The notes below the pieces were generated by a model. That model worked only from the letters and a program-made list of their open reading frames with translations, made no database searches and had not been told where the DNA came from. From contig JBGALL010000007.1 of the NCBI GenBank assembly GCA_044223895.1, forward strand, positions 1 to 40,631: a stretch of 40,631 nucleotides of DNA, read 5' to 3'. Source of the stretch: CAKZSU01 sp044223895 (GTDB lineage: Bacteria; Patescibacteriota; Microgenomatia; UBA10105; UBA927). Of this stretch, positions 15,304-23,995 are shown piece by piece (the stretch's first letter is position 1; each line of letters opens with the position of its first letter). The position numbers and the translations under genes were made by a program.

Positions 15304-16598
15304 CAATTTCTTTTATCGGTCACGGATATGTAGGATTAGTTACTGCTGCAGTATTTGCTGATCTTGGTAACACAGTCTGGGTAGTAGGAAGAACCAAAGA
15401 GAAAATTGAAACTCTGAAAAAAGGCATTGCTACCTTTTACGAACCTGGTCTATCTGAGTTGGTAAAACGTAACGTAGATGCTGGTAGATTATTATTTACT
15501 CTGGACTACAAAGAAGCAGTTGTTGCTTCAGAAATAATTTTTATTGCTGTTGGAACACCACCAAAGCCTTCAGGTGAAGCTGATTTAACCAACGTCTTTG
15601 CGGCTGCAGAAGAGATTGGTAAAAATTTAGTGGGATATAAAGTTGTAGTTACCAAAAGTACTGTGCCACCTGGTACGAATCAAAAAGTTGGTGCAATCTT
15701 AAACAAAGTTAAATCCTCTGGAGCATCGTTTAGTATTGCATCATGCCCAGAATTTTTACGAGAAGGTACGGCTATTAGTGACACTCTTCATCCAGACAGA
15801 GTTATTATTGGTACTACTTCAGATCGCGCCAGAGATCTCTTGGTAGAACTCCATAAGACTATCAACACAAAAGTAGTTTTATGTAACGTTGAAACTGCTG
15901 AATTGATTAAATATGCTTCAAACTCATTACTTTCTACAAAAATTTCATTTGCAAATGCAATCGCCGTTTTATCGGAACGCGTCGGCGCAGATGCTGAGAA
16001 AGTCTTAGAAGGTGTTGGTCTTGATCGACGCTTAGGACGAAGTTTCCTGTATGCTGGTGTAGGGTATGGTGGAAGCTGTTTCCCCAAAGATGTAAAAGCG
16101 CTCATAGCTTTATCAAAAGACTATGACTATGACTTTACTATTCTCCGCGCAGTTGATGAACTGAATCAGTCTATGAAAAAGCTTTTTGTCCAAAAAATTG
16201 CTAAACATTTTGATAATAAATTAGAAGGAAAACGTATTGCTGTTCTTGGTTTATCATTTAAACCAGACACAGATGACATGAGAGAAGCACCTTCTATTAC
16301 GATAATTAGTGAACTCATCAATAAAGGGGCAAAAGTAACCGCCTTTGACCCCATTGCCATGGAAAATGCCAAACCATTATTACCTAAATCAGTAGAGTTT
16401 GCCAAAGATGCTTATTCTGCTGCAGATGAAGCTGATGCAGTGGTTGTCGTCACTGAGTGGAATGAATTCCGTCAGCTAGATTTAGTCCGTCTTGCCAAAG
16501 GGCTAAAAAATCGGGTACTCTTTGATGGCAGGAATATATACGATCCTGAAACCGTAAAGAAATTAGGATATATGTATTATGGTGTTGGAAGAATGTAA
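15300..16598 (+). CDS. ugd: UDP-glucose 6-dehydrogenase
   Basis: The protein has 432 residues, the usual length. The N-terminal NAD domain begins FIGHGYVGLVTAAVFADLGN; VGTPPKPSGEADLTNVFAA, KSTVPPGTNQKVG, SCPEFLREGTAISD, PDRVIIGT, ELIKYASNSLLSTKISFANAI and GYGGSCFPKDVKAL follow, with C260 as the catalytic nucleophile. The C-terminal domain has AVLGLSFKPDTDDMREAPS. It oxidises UDP-glucose twice to UDP-glucuronate, a precursor for acidic polysaccharides. It could in principle be a UDP-ManNAc or GDP-mannose dehydrogenase, but the motif set fits Ugd best. The gene is translationally coupled to the reductase gene upstream by a 4-base overlap. Confidence 0.9.
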   Translation: MTISFIGHGYVGLVTAAVFADLGNTVWVVGRTKEKIETLKKGIATFYEPGLSELVKRNVDAGRLLFTLDYKEAVVASEIIFIAVGTPPKPSGEADLTNVFAAAEEIGKNLVGYKVVVTKSTVPPGTNQKVGAILNKVKSSGASFSIASCPEFLREGTAISDTLHPDRVIIGTTSDRARDLLVELHKTINTKVVLCNVETAELIKYASNSLLSTKISFANAIAVLSERVGADAEKVLEGVGLDRRLGRSFLYAGVGYGGSCFPKDVKALIALSKDYDYDFTILRAVDELNQSMKKLFVQKIAKHFDNKLEGKRIAVLGLSFKPDTDDMREAPSITIISELINKGAKVTAFDPIAMENAKPLLPKSVEFAKDAYSAADEADAVVVVTEWNEFRQLDLVRLAKGLKNRVLFDGRNIYDPETVKKLGYMYYGVGRM

Positions 16599-16616
16599 TA
16601 ATTAATTATTAGGAGG
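16596..16616 (+). other. AT palindrome next to a strong ribosome binding site
   Basis: TAATAATTAATTATTA (16596-16611) is a perfect 16-base palindrome that begins at the ugd stop codon and runs into AGGAGG (16611-16616), three bases before the ATG at 16620. Its meaning is unclear: an AT-only stem is weak, so chance is possible. The AGGAGG is one of the strongest ribosome binding sites in the window. Confidence 0.35.
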
Positions 16617-16619
16617 TTT

Positions 16620-17582
16620 ATGGCTAAGAAAAAAGCTCTCATAACAGGAATTGCCGGGTTTGTTGGAAGTCACATGGCTGAACTATTGTTGGCGAAAGAT
16701 TTTGAGGTGTATGGATTCACTAGAATTCGAAGTAAGATGGAACACATCGACGCTATCAAATCCCAACTCCATTTAGAAGAAGCTGATTTATTGGATTCTC
16801 ACAGTTTATATGCAGCTATCGAACGAATAAAGCCGGATTACATATTCCATTTGGCAGCTCAATCCTTTGTACCAACCTCTTGGGTTTCACCAGCAGTGAC
16901 TCTCGATGTAAATATCGTCGGGTCTGCTAATTTATTTGAAGCTGTAAGAAAAGCCTCACCAAATACAGTTATTCAAATAGCTTGTTCATCAGAAGAATAT
17001 GGGATGGTCTATGAAAACGAAATCCCTATCAAAGAAACCAACCCACTTCGTCCATTATCTCCATACGCTGTTTCAAAGGTAGCTATGGATTATCTTGGAT
17101 ATCAATATCATCAATCTTATGACATTAAGATTATTCGTACTCGTGGTTTTAACCATACTGGTCCACGTCGAGGTGATACCTTTGCAGAATCTAATTTTGC
17201 TAAGCAAATCGCCTTAATAGAAAAAGGACTTCAAGAACCAATCATCAGAGTAGGAAATCTTGATGCTCGTAGAGACTATACCGATGTCCGTGATATGGTC
17301 CGTGGATACTTACTTTCGGTAGATAGTTGTGATCCAGGAGATGTTTATAATATTTGTACTGGTAACGCAGAAAAGATTGGGGATGTTTTGCAAATGTTGC
17401 TTAAGATGAGTAAAGTTAAAGTAGAAATCAAAGAAGACCCAGCGCGTATGCGTCCTTCTGATGTTATGGTGTTGATCGGAGATAATAGTAAGTTTGTACA
17501 AAAGACTGGATGGAAGCCAGAAATTCCCTTCGAAAAGACAATGACAGATTTGCTGAATTATTGGCGAGAACATGCAAAATAG
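16620..17582 (+). CDS. GDP-mannose 4,6-dehydratase-like NDP-sugar SDR
   Basis: The protein has 320 residues, preceded by AGGAGG. It is an extended SDR: TGIAGFVGSHMAELLL (nucleotide binding), IFHLAAQSFVPTSW, ACSSEEYG, LRPLSPYAVSKVAMDYL (Tyr-x3-Lys) and TRGFNHTGPRRGDTFAESNFAKQIA, a pattern shared with the GDP-mannose 4,6-dehydratase and GDP-4-keto-6-deoxymannose reductase group. ARRDYTDVRDMVRGY and the C-terminal DVMVLIGDNSKFVQKTGWKPEIPFEKT also fit that group. It would act on a GDP-hexose in the cytoplasm to make a 6-deoxy sugar such as GDP-rhamnose or GDP-6-deoxytalose. Dehydratase and reductase cannot be separated from the sequence. A new promoter follows its stop. Confidence 0.75.
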   Translation: MAKKKALITGIAGFVGSHMAELLLAKDFEVYGFTRIRSKMEHIDAIKSQLHLEEADLLDSHSLYAAIERIKPDYIFHLAAQSFVPTSWVSPAVTLDVNIVGSANLFEAVRKASPNTVIQIACSSEEYGMVYENEIPIKETNPLRPLSPYAVSKVAMDYLGYQYHQSYDIKIIRTRGFNHTGPRRGDTFAESNFAKQIALIEKGLQEPIIRVGNLDARRDYTDVRDMVRGYLLSVDSCDPGDVYNICTGNAEKIGDVLQMLLKMSKVKVEIKEDPARMRPSDVMVLIGDNSKFVQKTGWKPEIPFEKTMTDLLNYWREHAK

Positions 17583-17590
17583 GGTATAAT
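17561..17590 (+). promoter_or_regulatory. Promoter of the lipid-phosphate sugar synthase gene at 17604
   Basis: TTGGCG (17561-17566) and TATAAT (17585-17590) are 18 bases apart; the -35 half lies within the end of the upstream gene. The predicted transcript start near 17597 leaves a leader of about 7 bases without a ribosome binding site, so translation would begin close to the 5' end. Confidence 0.6.
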
Positions 17591-17603
17591 ATTCCCTCAT
17601 CGT

Positions 17604-18719
17604 ATGAACGTTGTATTAATATTGCCCACATACAATGAGCGGGATACCATTCTCGTTCTACTAGAAAAAGCTGCTGAAGCCTTTGCTCCGCTAAACCATC
17701 ATTCTTTCAAATATCTGATCGTTGATGATACCTCACCTGACGGAACAGCTGAGGCTGTAGAAGAATACGCGAAAAAACACAAAAACATTTTTGTTCTCCG
17801 TGGTAAAAAAGAAGGTTTAGGAAGAGCTCTACTGAGAGGAATGACCTACGCAGTTGATAAATTAGATGCAGATATCTTAATTCAGATGGATGCTGATTTA
17901 TCTCACGATCCTAAAGTCTTACCAAAGTTTATAAAAGCTCTCGATGGTGGGGCAGATATTGCGGTTGGTAGTCGGTATATTCCTGGAGGAGCAATTCCTG
18001 AAGATTGGGGACTCCATCGCAAAATATTTAGTATTGTTGGAAATAGTATTGTTAGATTTGGACTAGGATATCCTTCATTGCATGATTGGACCGGAGGATA
18101 TCGGGCGTTTTACAACAAGTATTACGAAATAAATAAAGACAAAATGTTGAAATATTCAGGGTATGTCTTTCAAATAGCCTTTTTACACAATTCGGTTATG
18201 GCTGGAGCTCGAGTATACGAAGTACCTATAAAATTTACCGATCGACGCTTCGGTCATTCTAAAATTGCTCCTGGAGAGTATATTAAAAACGTCTTTGAAT
18301 ATGTTATCAAACAACGCCTTCATTCTCTCAAAACAGGCAATTTTAAGAAATTTTTAGTCGTTGGGGGGATAGGTTTTGTTATTAACACAGTTATCCTAGA
18401 ATTCTGTGTTCATGCTGTAGGACTTAAACCAGCTGTTGGAAGTATTATTGGGGCTGAGTTTGCAATAATTTCTAATTTTTTCTTAAATAATGCCTGGACC
18501 TTTAAAGACCAAGCTATAGAACAAGGGAAAAAGTTATCAAAATTGATGCAATTTAACTTCTCTGCAATAGGCGCAATCATCATTCAGGCTGTTTCGGTCT
18601 TCGTCGGAACTCATTTGTTTGGTGAACCTTCTTATCGTATTTTCTATATTTTGGGCGTGGGAATAGGCCTCATATACAACTACTTTATGTATTCTAAGGT
18701 GATTTGGAAAAAGAAGTAA
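17604..18719 (+). CDS. Polyprenyl-phosphate mannose/glucose synthase fused to a GtrA membrane domain
   Basis: The protein has 371 residues. Residues about 1-235 are a GT2 domain of dolichol-phosphate mannose synthase type: LPTYNERDTI, IVDDTSPDGTA, LGRALLRGM, QMDADLSHDP (D96, D98 metal binding), GSRYIPGGAIPEDWGLHRK and HDWTGGYRAF. Residues about 247-371 are a GtrA domain with four helices: FKKFLVVGGIGFVINT, FFLNNAWTF and YNYFMYSKVIWKKK. The GT2 part transfers a sugar from GDP- or UDP-sugar to a polyprenyl phosphate; GtrA-like proteins are thought to help move the lipid-linked sugar across the membrane. Its product would feed the GT39-type transferases that follow. It opens the large glycosylation array with its own promoter. 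Confidence 0.9.
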   Translation: MNVVLILPTYNERDTILVLLEKAAEAFAPLNHHSFKYLIVDDTSPDGTAEAVEEYAKKHKNIFVLRGKKEGLGRALLRGMTYAVDKLDADILIQMDADLSHDPKVLPKFIKALDGGADIAVGSRYIPGGAIPEDWGLHRKIFSIVGNSIVRFGLGYPSLHDWTGGYRAFYNKYYEINKDKMLKYSGYVFQIAFLHNSVMAGARVYEVPIKFTDRRFGHSKIAPGEYIKNVFEYVIKQRLHSLKTGNFKKFLVVGGIGFVINTVILEFCVHAVGLKPAVGSIIGAEFAIISNFFLNNAWTFKDQAIEQGKKLSKLMQFNFSAIGAIIIQAVSVFVGTHLFGEPSYRIFYILGVGIGLIYNYFMYSKVIWKKK

Positions 18720-18736
18720 AAAAATCCAAATTACGG

Positions 18737-18742
18737 TACAAT
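18737..18742 (+). promoter_or_regulatory. -10 box of a leaderless glycosyltransferase mRNA
   Basis: TACAAT (18737-18742) ends 6 bases before the ATG at 18749, in the same arrangement as upstream of 7633 (TACAATAC in both). No good -35 and no ribosome binding site are seen. It supports 18749 as the start rather than the in-frame TTG at 18704, which would overlap the previous gene. Confidence 0.5.
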
Positions 18743-18748
18743 ACGCTC

Positions 18749-20374
18749 ATGAGATTTATATCTTCAAAGATGCTGCTTTCTCTTAGTCTGGGAATTATTT
18801 TAATTATTGGCGCGTATCTTCGTCTATACAAAATAGGAGACTATCTTACCTTCCTAGGGGATGAAGGAAGGGATGTCTTGATCGTTAAAAGACTGATTGT
18901 AGATCATGATTTTGTTTTGCTAGGTCCTACGGCATCTGTAGGTGGATTCTTCTTGGGGCCTATGTATTACTACTTCATGGCGCCGTTTCTGTGGCTTTGG
19001 AAACTAGATCCGGTTGGCCCAGCAGTAATGGTAGCCTTATTCGGGATAGCTACAATATATCTCATATATCGTGTCGGCAAGGATTTTTTTCATCCCTTTG
19101 TGGGGATCGTGGCCGCAGCGTTATATGCAGTATCTCCACTGGTCATTGCCTATTCTCGGTCATCTTGGAATCCCAACTTAGTACCATTTTTTTCTTTATT
19201 ATTAATTTACTTTTTGTGGAAATTTGCTGTCGATAAAAAGTATACCTCCATTTTTTTCATAGGCTTGATCTGTGGTTTAGGGTTACAATTTCATTATTTA
19301 TTCTCATTTTTAATGATTTTTACTGTACTTTTTTTGGCACTAGATATCTTACTTCTAACCGCCAAGAAAAAAACTTTACTTGAAAAATTACGAGAGTATC
19401 TTTCGATAGGGATCGTGGGGATAGCTGGTTTTGTCATCACATTTTCACCGTTTATACTTTTTGAGCTTCGTCATCAGTTTCCGAACACTCAGGCTTTAAT
19501 AAAATTCTTCTTGGCAGGAAACGAAACTGGATTTACTCCAGGAAAATTTTTTGAAACGATGGGGGATGTAATGTTTCGTTCATATGGAAGATTATTATTC
19601 CGAATGCCAAACTATGAATTATGGAATGGATTTCCAACCTCATATATTAGTCTTTTGACAGCGAGTATTCGAACATCTCTCTATGTCTCATTGCTTTTGC
19701 TGGGAACTCTTTCACTGCGATATGTTCGTTATTTCCCTACCAGGGGTACGGCATTCATGAAAAAAAGATTTCCATTAACAACAGAACAATGGTTTGGAGC
19801 TTGCATACTGCTATTATGGTTTGTCTTTTCGGTGTTTATGTTTGGATTTTATCGGAGGAATATTTATGACTATTACTTTGGTATTTTTTATGCGTTCCCA
19901 TTTTTGGCGTTAAGTATTATTTTTTGGCAACTTTCGATGACCAAATCGGGGTTCGTATTCTCAGCTCTTATTGTCGTAGGTTTGATATATTACAACTGGC
20001 AAGGAAGACCATTTGTGTATCCTCCAAATAAACAATTAGAACAAACCAAAACGATAGCAAAGGCAGCCTTGGATATGACCCAAAATCAACCATATAATTT
20101 TGCTTTGATTACCGCTACAAATTCAGATCAAGCATATCGGTATTTTTTTGAAATCTGGGGAAGAAAACCTGTGACTATCGAACAACCTGCGCTAGATCCT
20201 GATCGTAAAACAGTTACCGATCAACTCATCGTTATGTGCGAAAACCCTGTCTGCCAACCATTAGGAAATCCATTGTGGGAAGTCGCTGGTTTTGGTAGAG
20301 CAGAAGTAGTCGAAGAAAAAGAAGTATTCCCTGTTAAACTTGTGCGCTTAGTGCATTATAAAGAAAGTAAATGA
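18749..20374 (+). CDS. GT39-family membrane glycosyltransferase
   Basis: The protein has 541 residues from the ATG at 18749. A first helix is followed by LRLYKIGDYLTFLGDEGRDVLIVKRLI, where the DEGRD acidic pair is the catalytic/metal motif of PMT_2/GT39 GT-C enzymes; about 10-12 helices follow, with GPTASVGGFFLGPMYYYFMAPF, SPLVIAYSRSSWNPNLVPFF and LGLQFHYLF. A soluble C-terminal part lies outside the membrane. It is expected to take a sugar from a polyprenyl-phosphate donor and add it to a glycan, lipid or protein on the outer face. The donor may be made by the synthases on either side, and its stop overlaps the next GT2 start by ATGA. The acceptor is unknown. Confidence 0.85.
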   Translation: MRFISSKMLLSLSLGIILIIGAYLRLYKIGDYLTFLGDEGRDVLIVKRLIVDHDFVLLGPTASVGGFFLGPMYYYFMAPFLWLWKLDPVGPAVMVALFGIATIYLIYRVGKDFFHPFVGIVAAALYAVSPLVIAYSRSSWNPNLVPFFSLLLIYFLWKFAVDKKYTSIFFIGLICGLGLQFHYLFSFLMIFTVLFLALDILLLTAKKKTLLEKLREYLSIGIVGIAGFVITFSPFILFELRHQFPNTQALIKFFLAGNETGFTPGKFFETMGDVMFRSYGRLLFRMPNYELWNGFPTSYISLLTASIRTSLYVSLLLLGTLSLRYVRYFPTRGTAFMKKRFPLTTEQWFGACILLLWFVFSVFMFGFYRRNIYDYYFGIFYAFPFLALSIIFWQLSMTKSGFVFSALIVVGLIYYNWQGRPFVYPPNKQLEQTKTIAKAALDMTQNQPYNFALITATNSDQAYRYFFEIWGRKPVTIEQPALDPDRKTVTDQLIVMCENPVCQPLGNPLWEVAGFGRAEVVEEKEVFPVKLVRLVHYKESK

Positions 20375-21120
20375 AACCAATAGAACTTTCCATTGTTATC
20401 CCGGCATATAACGAAGAAAAAAATATACGTTTGGGCTCCCTCGATAAAGTAGCGAGATATCTTCAAAACAAAGAGTATCCATGGGAAGTCATCATTGTAG
20501 ATGATGGATCAACCGATATGACCAAAAGACTATTATCTGATTTTGTAAAAGAGAACAAACATTTTCAAGTATTATTTAACCCACATCAAGGTAAGGCAGC
20601 CACTGTTATTAGTGGTATGTTAAAAGCCAAAGGAGATATTGTGTTGTTTAGTGATTTAGATCAAGCAACACCTCTTAATCAAATTGAAAAACTATTGCCG
20701 TATTTCCTCAAAGGGTATGACGTAGTTATTGGATCCAGAAGCAAAGAAAGAAAAGGAGCTCCAATATTACGCAAATTTATGGCTAAAGGTTTTATGATCC
20801 TGCGTAGCTTGGTATTAGGACTTACAGGTATTGTAGACACTCAATGTGGATTTAAAGCCTTCAAACGAGAGGTGGCTTACGATGTTTTCAAACAGTTAAA
20901 ACGATACGGTGATATGCATGAAGTTTCTGGTTCAATGGTGACCGCAGGATTTGATATAGAAACGCTCTTTGTGGCTAAAAGAAAAGGATATTCTATTAAG
21001 GAAGTTGCGGTGGAGTGGCACTATGTTGAAACCAGAAGAGTTAATCCAATTACTGATTCTATTCAGGGGATCATGGATATTATAGCGATACGAATGAATG
21101 CATATCGAGGTTTATATTGA
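20371..21120 (+). CDS. Polyprenyl-phosphate glucose synthase (ALG5/DPM1-like GT2)
   Basis: The protein has 249 residues and starts by ATGA overlap. The GT-A fold motifs are SIVIPAYNEEKNI, VIIVDDGSTDMT, GKAATVISGML, FSDLDQATPLNQIEKLLP (metal-binding Asp pair), GSRSKERKGAPILRKFMAKGF and TQCGFKAFKREVA. The NPHQGKAATV loop and DTQCGFK motif are typical of dolichyl-phosphate beta-glucosyltransferases. No membrane helix is present. It would load UDP-glucose or GDP-mannose sugar onto a lipid phosphate in the inner leaflet for use by the GT-C transferases before and after it. A paralogue lies at 29097. Confidence 0.88.
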   Translation: MKPIELSIVIPAYNEEKNIRLGSLDKVARYLQNKEYPWEVIIVDDGSTDMTKRLLSDFVKENKHFQVLFNPHQGKAATVISGMLKAKGDIVLFSDLDQATPLNQIEKLLPYFLKGYDVVIGSRSKERKGAPILRKFMAKGFMILRSLVLGLTGIVDTQCGFKAFKREVAYDVFKQLKRYGDMHEVSGSMVTAGFDIETLFVAKRKGYSIKEVAVEWHYVETRRVNPITDSIQGIMDIIAIRMNAYRGLY

Positions 21121-21131
21121 CCATCAGTCAT

Positions 21132-22271
21132 ATGCGCAAAGAATATTTTTTTAAGCTACTTTTTATATTAACCTGTATTACTGCATTAGGACTATTCCTC
21201 TTTAGTTTTACCCAAGTTGATTTGAGCTTAACATTGTCGGAACAGACTATTTTCCAAACTATTCAAAAAGGTTTTCAACAGCTTGGATTTTATCAACGTC
21301 CTTTAGCCACGGTAATCTATGTCGTGTTGTTAGGTTTACTGACCATAATATATAGTCTCGGCATCTGGGCCAGCAGAAAAAACTTTATTTCTGAAAAAAA
21401 AGTTTGGTGGATTATTGGTGTTTTTGGAGGAGTTTTATTTTTTTCGTATCCGGCGGCTTTTTCCTATGATATTTTTAATTATATTTTTACTGCTAAGACT
21501 GTTCTTATATATCATCAAAATCCTTATATTATTAAGCCACTAGATCTGCAAGGTGTAGATCCTATGTTATCATTCATGCGATGGACGCATCTTCCTAGCG
21601 CGTATACTCCCTTGTGGATTGGTTTAACCTTAGTCCCATATCTGTTGAGTTTCGGAAGTTTACTATTATCTTTATGGACGATGAAAATTGTTCCGATAGG
21701 TTTCTATATTCTGAGTGTGTTTTTTATCAAAAAGATATTAGAAAAAACTCATCCCAAACTAACTACTTTCGGAATGGTAGCCTTTGCTTTCAATCCCTTA
21801 GTTATTATCGAAGTACTTATCAGCGCACATAACGATATTGTCATGATGGGGTTTGCTTTAGTCGCTTTTTATCTCTTTTTGCGAAAGGATAGAGTATCTT
21901 CTTTTCTGTTTTTTGGATTATCAGTTGCCGCGAAATTTATTACTATTTTTTTGATACCCCTGTACCTCTTAAAATGGTCAGCCAGAAAAGCTGTGATACT
22001 TTTGATAGGAGCACTACTTCTTGTCTTGTTCAGAAGAGAGTTCTTGCCATGGTATATGTTATGGATTGTCCCGTTTGCAGTCTTACTACCCGAGCGTAAA
22101 GAGCTGCCAGCACTTATTATGGGAGTTAGTTTAGGACTCTTATTACGATATGCGCCGGTATTCTATTTCGGCGACTACAATCCACCTGTACCCATGTTGC
22201 AAAATTATTTGCTGGCGGGATCAATACTCGTTAGTATAGGAGTTGCCCTTATTCAACGATTTTTGCTATGA
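21132..22271 (+). CDS. MptB/GT87-like mannosyltransferase membrane protein
   Basis: The protein has 379 residues from the ATG at 21132; a TTG at 21117 would form a TTGA overlap with the previous stop and is a real alternative. It has about 10 membrane helices. FSYDIFNYIFTAKTVLIYHQNPY is the conserved early-loop pattern of MptB/DUF2029 (GT87) alpha-mannosyltransferases (Asp, NY, NPY), and AFNPLVIIEVLISAHNDIVMMG and AAKFITIFLIPLYLL follow at their family positions. These enzymes use polyprenyl-phosphate mannose to extend lipid-linked mannans such as lipomannan in actinobacteria. Here it probably adds hexoses to a surface glycan. It lies between a lipid-phosphate sugar synthase and a GT39 gene, with 4-base overlap to the latter. 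Confidence 0.75.
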   Translation: MRKEYFFKLLFILTCITALGLFLFSFTQVDLSLTLSEQTIFQTIQKGFQQLGFYQRPLATVIYVVLLGLLTIIYSLGIWASRKNFISEKKVWWIIGVFGGVLFFSYPAAFSYDIFNYIFTAKTVLIYHQNPYIIKPLDLQGVDPMLSFMRWTHLPSAYTPLWIGLTLVPYLLSFGSLLLSLWTMKIVPIGFYILSVFFIKKILEKTHPKLTTFGMVAFAFNPLVIIEVLISAHNDIVMMGFALVAFYLFLRKDRVSSFLFFGLSVAAKFITIFLIPLYLLKWSARKAVILLIGALLLVLFRREFLPWYMLWIVPFAVLLPERKELPALIMGVSLGLLLRYAPVFYFGDYNPPVPMLQNYLLAGSILVSIGVALIQRFLL

Positions 22272-23956
22272 AGATTTTAAAATTCCTGAAAGGGAATATA
22301 GTACTAATTAGTATTTTTATTTTGGCGCTCTTTTTGCGTCTTTACGACCTGGGTCATATACCTGTAGGTATTCATGGCGATGAGGCGAGTATAGGATACA
22401 ACGCATTTTCATTGTTAAAAACTCACAAAGATCAAAACGGTAACTTTCTTCCTTTGGTAATCGATCAATTTGGTGATTTTCGTCCTGCTGGATACCACTA
22501 TTTGGATATTCCATTTGTTGCAGCTCTAGGACTCAATGAGTGGTCTTTGAGATTGCCCTCTGCCTTATTTGGATCGTTCATGATTATTGCCATGTACTTT
22601 CTAACGCTTGAAGTCTTTCAAAAAAAATCGATAGCTCAGTTAGCAACTCTTTTTCTCGCTATTTCCCCCTGGCATATCATCATCTCTCGAGCTACTTCAG
22701 AAGGAGTAGTCGCCTCGTTCTTCATAGTAATTGGATCATTTTTTGTGTTAAAAAACTTACGTTCGGAGAAAAATACTGGTAAATATTTATTCCTTAGTTT
22801 AGTTAGTTTTTCAATCAGTTTTTTGTTTTATCATTCTGCCAGATTATTTGTGCCTTTATTCTTAATTAGTGTATTCATAGGATTCGCACACATTAAAAAA
22901 TATTCATTGCGTAAGCTAAAAACCATTGGAATATTTTCCATTTGTGTTTTTATTATTTTAGCTGGGGTGTTTTTCTTATCAAAAGGTGCGAATCGTCCAA
23001 CGAGTATTAGCATTCTCAATATTCCAGGAGGAAATACTGAAGTCACTCAACAAATTGGAGAAGATGGTCATCAAAATGCCTTAATAACTAGAATTCTTCA
23101 TAATAAAGCTCTCTTCTACGGAAGGATTTTCTTATACTCTTATTTCCAGCATTTAAACGCTGATTTCTTGTTTAATTCAACAGGTCGTCCTGTTAGATAT
23201 TCCGTTCCCTGGTCGAGTGTTTTGTATCTCGTAGACTTGCCTTTGCTTATAGTAGGTGGTGCGATACTGCTCAGTGATGGGCTACGAGTGAAAAAATATA
23301 ATTATCTGTTACCTATCGTATGGGTAGTCATTGGAGCGTTGCCCGCCGGATTAACCTATGAAGATTTACCAAATGTCCAAAGGGCATCATTGATGATTCC
23401 TGGTTTACTAATGATCTGTGCTTTTGGTTTAGTCGAAATTTTTTCGTTATGTAAATTCTATACGAAAATGATTGTTAAGGGTCTATATGTGACAGTATTT
23501 TTATTTTGTATCGTCTCTTTTGCTCATAATTATTTCTATCACTTACCCAGGCATGAGCCGTGGCATAGAAGTGCAGCCCAGAAAGAACTTATAGCTGAAG
23601 TAGATTCGTTACAAAAAAAATACAAAAAAGTAGTAATGACTACTGAAGGTAATAATAATTTCATTTTTTACCTGTTCTACAATGCCTATGATCCTGCTCT
23701 TTATCAGCAAAAAGGGTCACCTAAAGAGATAAATGGATTAGAATTTGATAAGGTAGTTTATTATTATCAGAAATGCCCATTAGGGGTAGATTCTGCTAAT
23801 CCTGTTTCAGAGGATCCGGAGATTATTTTTGTAAATAAATCTGATTGTAAAATCCCAGTAAACACTGATGTATTAAAAACTATCAATCATCCTGATGGTA
23901 CTCCTGCCTATTACATTTTAAAAGTAAATCCGTTATGGAAGCCAAAACAAGGGTAA
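22268..23956 (+). CDS. GT39-family membrane glycosyltransferase
   Basis: The protein has 562 residues and starts by ATGA overlap. LFLRLYDLGHIPVGIHGDEASIGYNAF holds the GT39 acidic pair (GDE); YHYLDIPFVAALGLNEWSLRLPSALFG and SPWHIIISRATSEGVVASFF follow as in PMT_2 proteins. About 11 helices are seen, then an extracytoplasmic tail (about 440-562) with two Cys-containing stretches (YYQKCPLG, NKSDCKIP) that may pair. It would transfer a lipid-phosphate sugar to an external acceptor. It belongs to the same operon as the GT2 and MptB-like genes upstream. The donor and acceptor cannot be told. Confidence 0.83.
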   Translation: MKILKFLKGNIVLISIFILALFLRLYDLGHIPVGIHGDEASIGYNAFSLLKTHKDQNGNFLPLVIDQFGDFRPAGYHYLDIPFVAALGLNEWSLRLPSALFGSFMIIAMYFLTLEVFQKKSIAQLATLFLAISPWHIIISRATSEGVVASFFIVIGSFFVLKNLRSEKNTGKYLFLSLVSFSISFLFYHSARLFVPLFLISVFIGFAHIKKYSLRKLKTIGIFSICVFIILAGVFFLSKGANRPTSISILNIPGGNTEVTQQIGEDGHQNALITRILHNKALFYGRIFLYSYFQHLNADFLFNSTGRPVRYSVPWSSVLYLVDLPLLIVGGAILLSDGLRVKKYNYLLPIVWVVIGALPAGLTYEDLPNVQRASLMIPGLLMICAFGLVEIFSLCKFYTKMIVKGLYVTVFLFCIVSFAHNYFYHLPRHEPWHRSAAQKELIAEVDSLQKKYKKVVMTTEGNNNFIFYLFYNAYDPALYQQKGSPKEINGLEFDKVVYYYQKCPLGVDSANPVSEDPEIIFVNKSDCKIPVNTDVLKTINHPDGTPAYYILKVNPLWKPKQG

Positions 23957-23962
23957 ATAAGG

Positions 23963-23968
23963 TATAAT
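23963..23968 (+). promoter_or_regulatory. -10 box before the GT39 gene at 23992
   Basis: TATAAT lies 6 bases before an ATG at 23975 and 23 bases before the gene start at 23992. A ribosome binding site AAAAGGA (23978-23984) stands 7 bases before 23992, so a short leader of about 17 bases is likely. The ATG at 23975 opens a six-codon frame discussed separately. Confidence 0.5.
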
Positions 23969-23974
23969 TTGAGT

Positions 23975-23995
23975 ATGAAAAGGACAATAGTATGA
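23975..23995 (+). other. Possible six-codon leader ORF (MKRTIV) overlapping a gene start
   Basis: The ATG at 23975 sits on the predicted transcript start, 6 bases after TATAAT, and opens a six-codon frame whose TGA stop (23993-23995) overlaps the ATG of the next gene as ATGA. This matches the leaderless starts elsewhere and would couple translation to the gene. It may be chance, since a ribosome binding site for the main gene lies in the same bases. Confidence 0.3.

Noticed and set aside
18704..18748. Longer start (TTG at 18704) for the GT39 gene.
   Set aside because: It overlaps the previous gene, while a -10 box lies 6 bases before the ATG at 18749.
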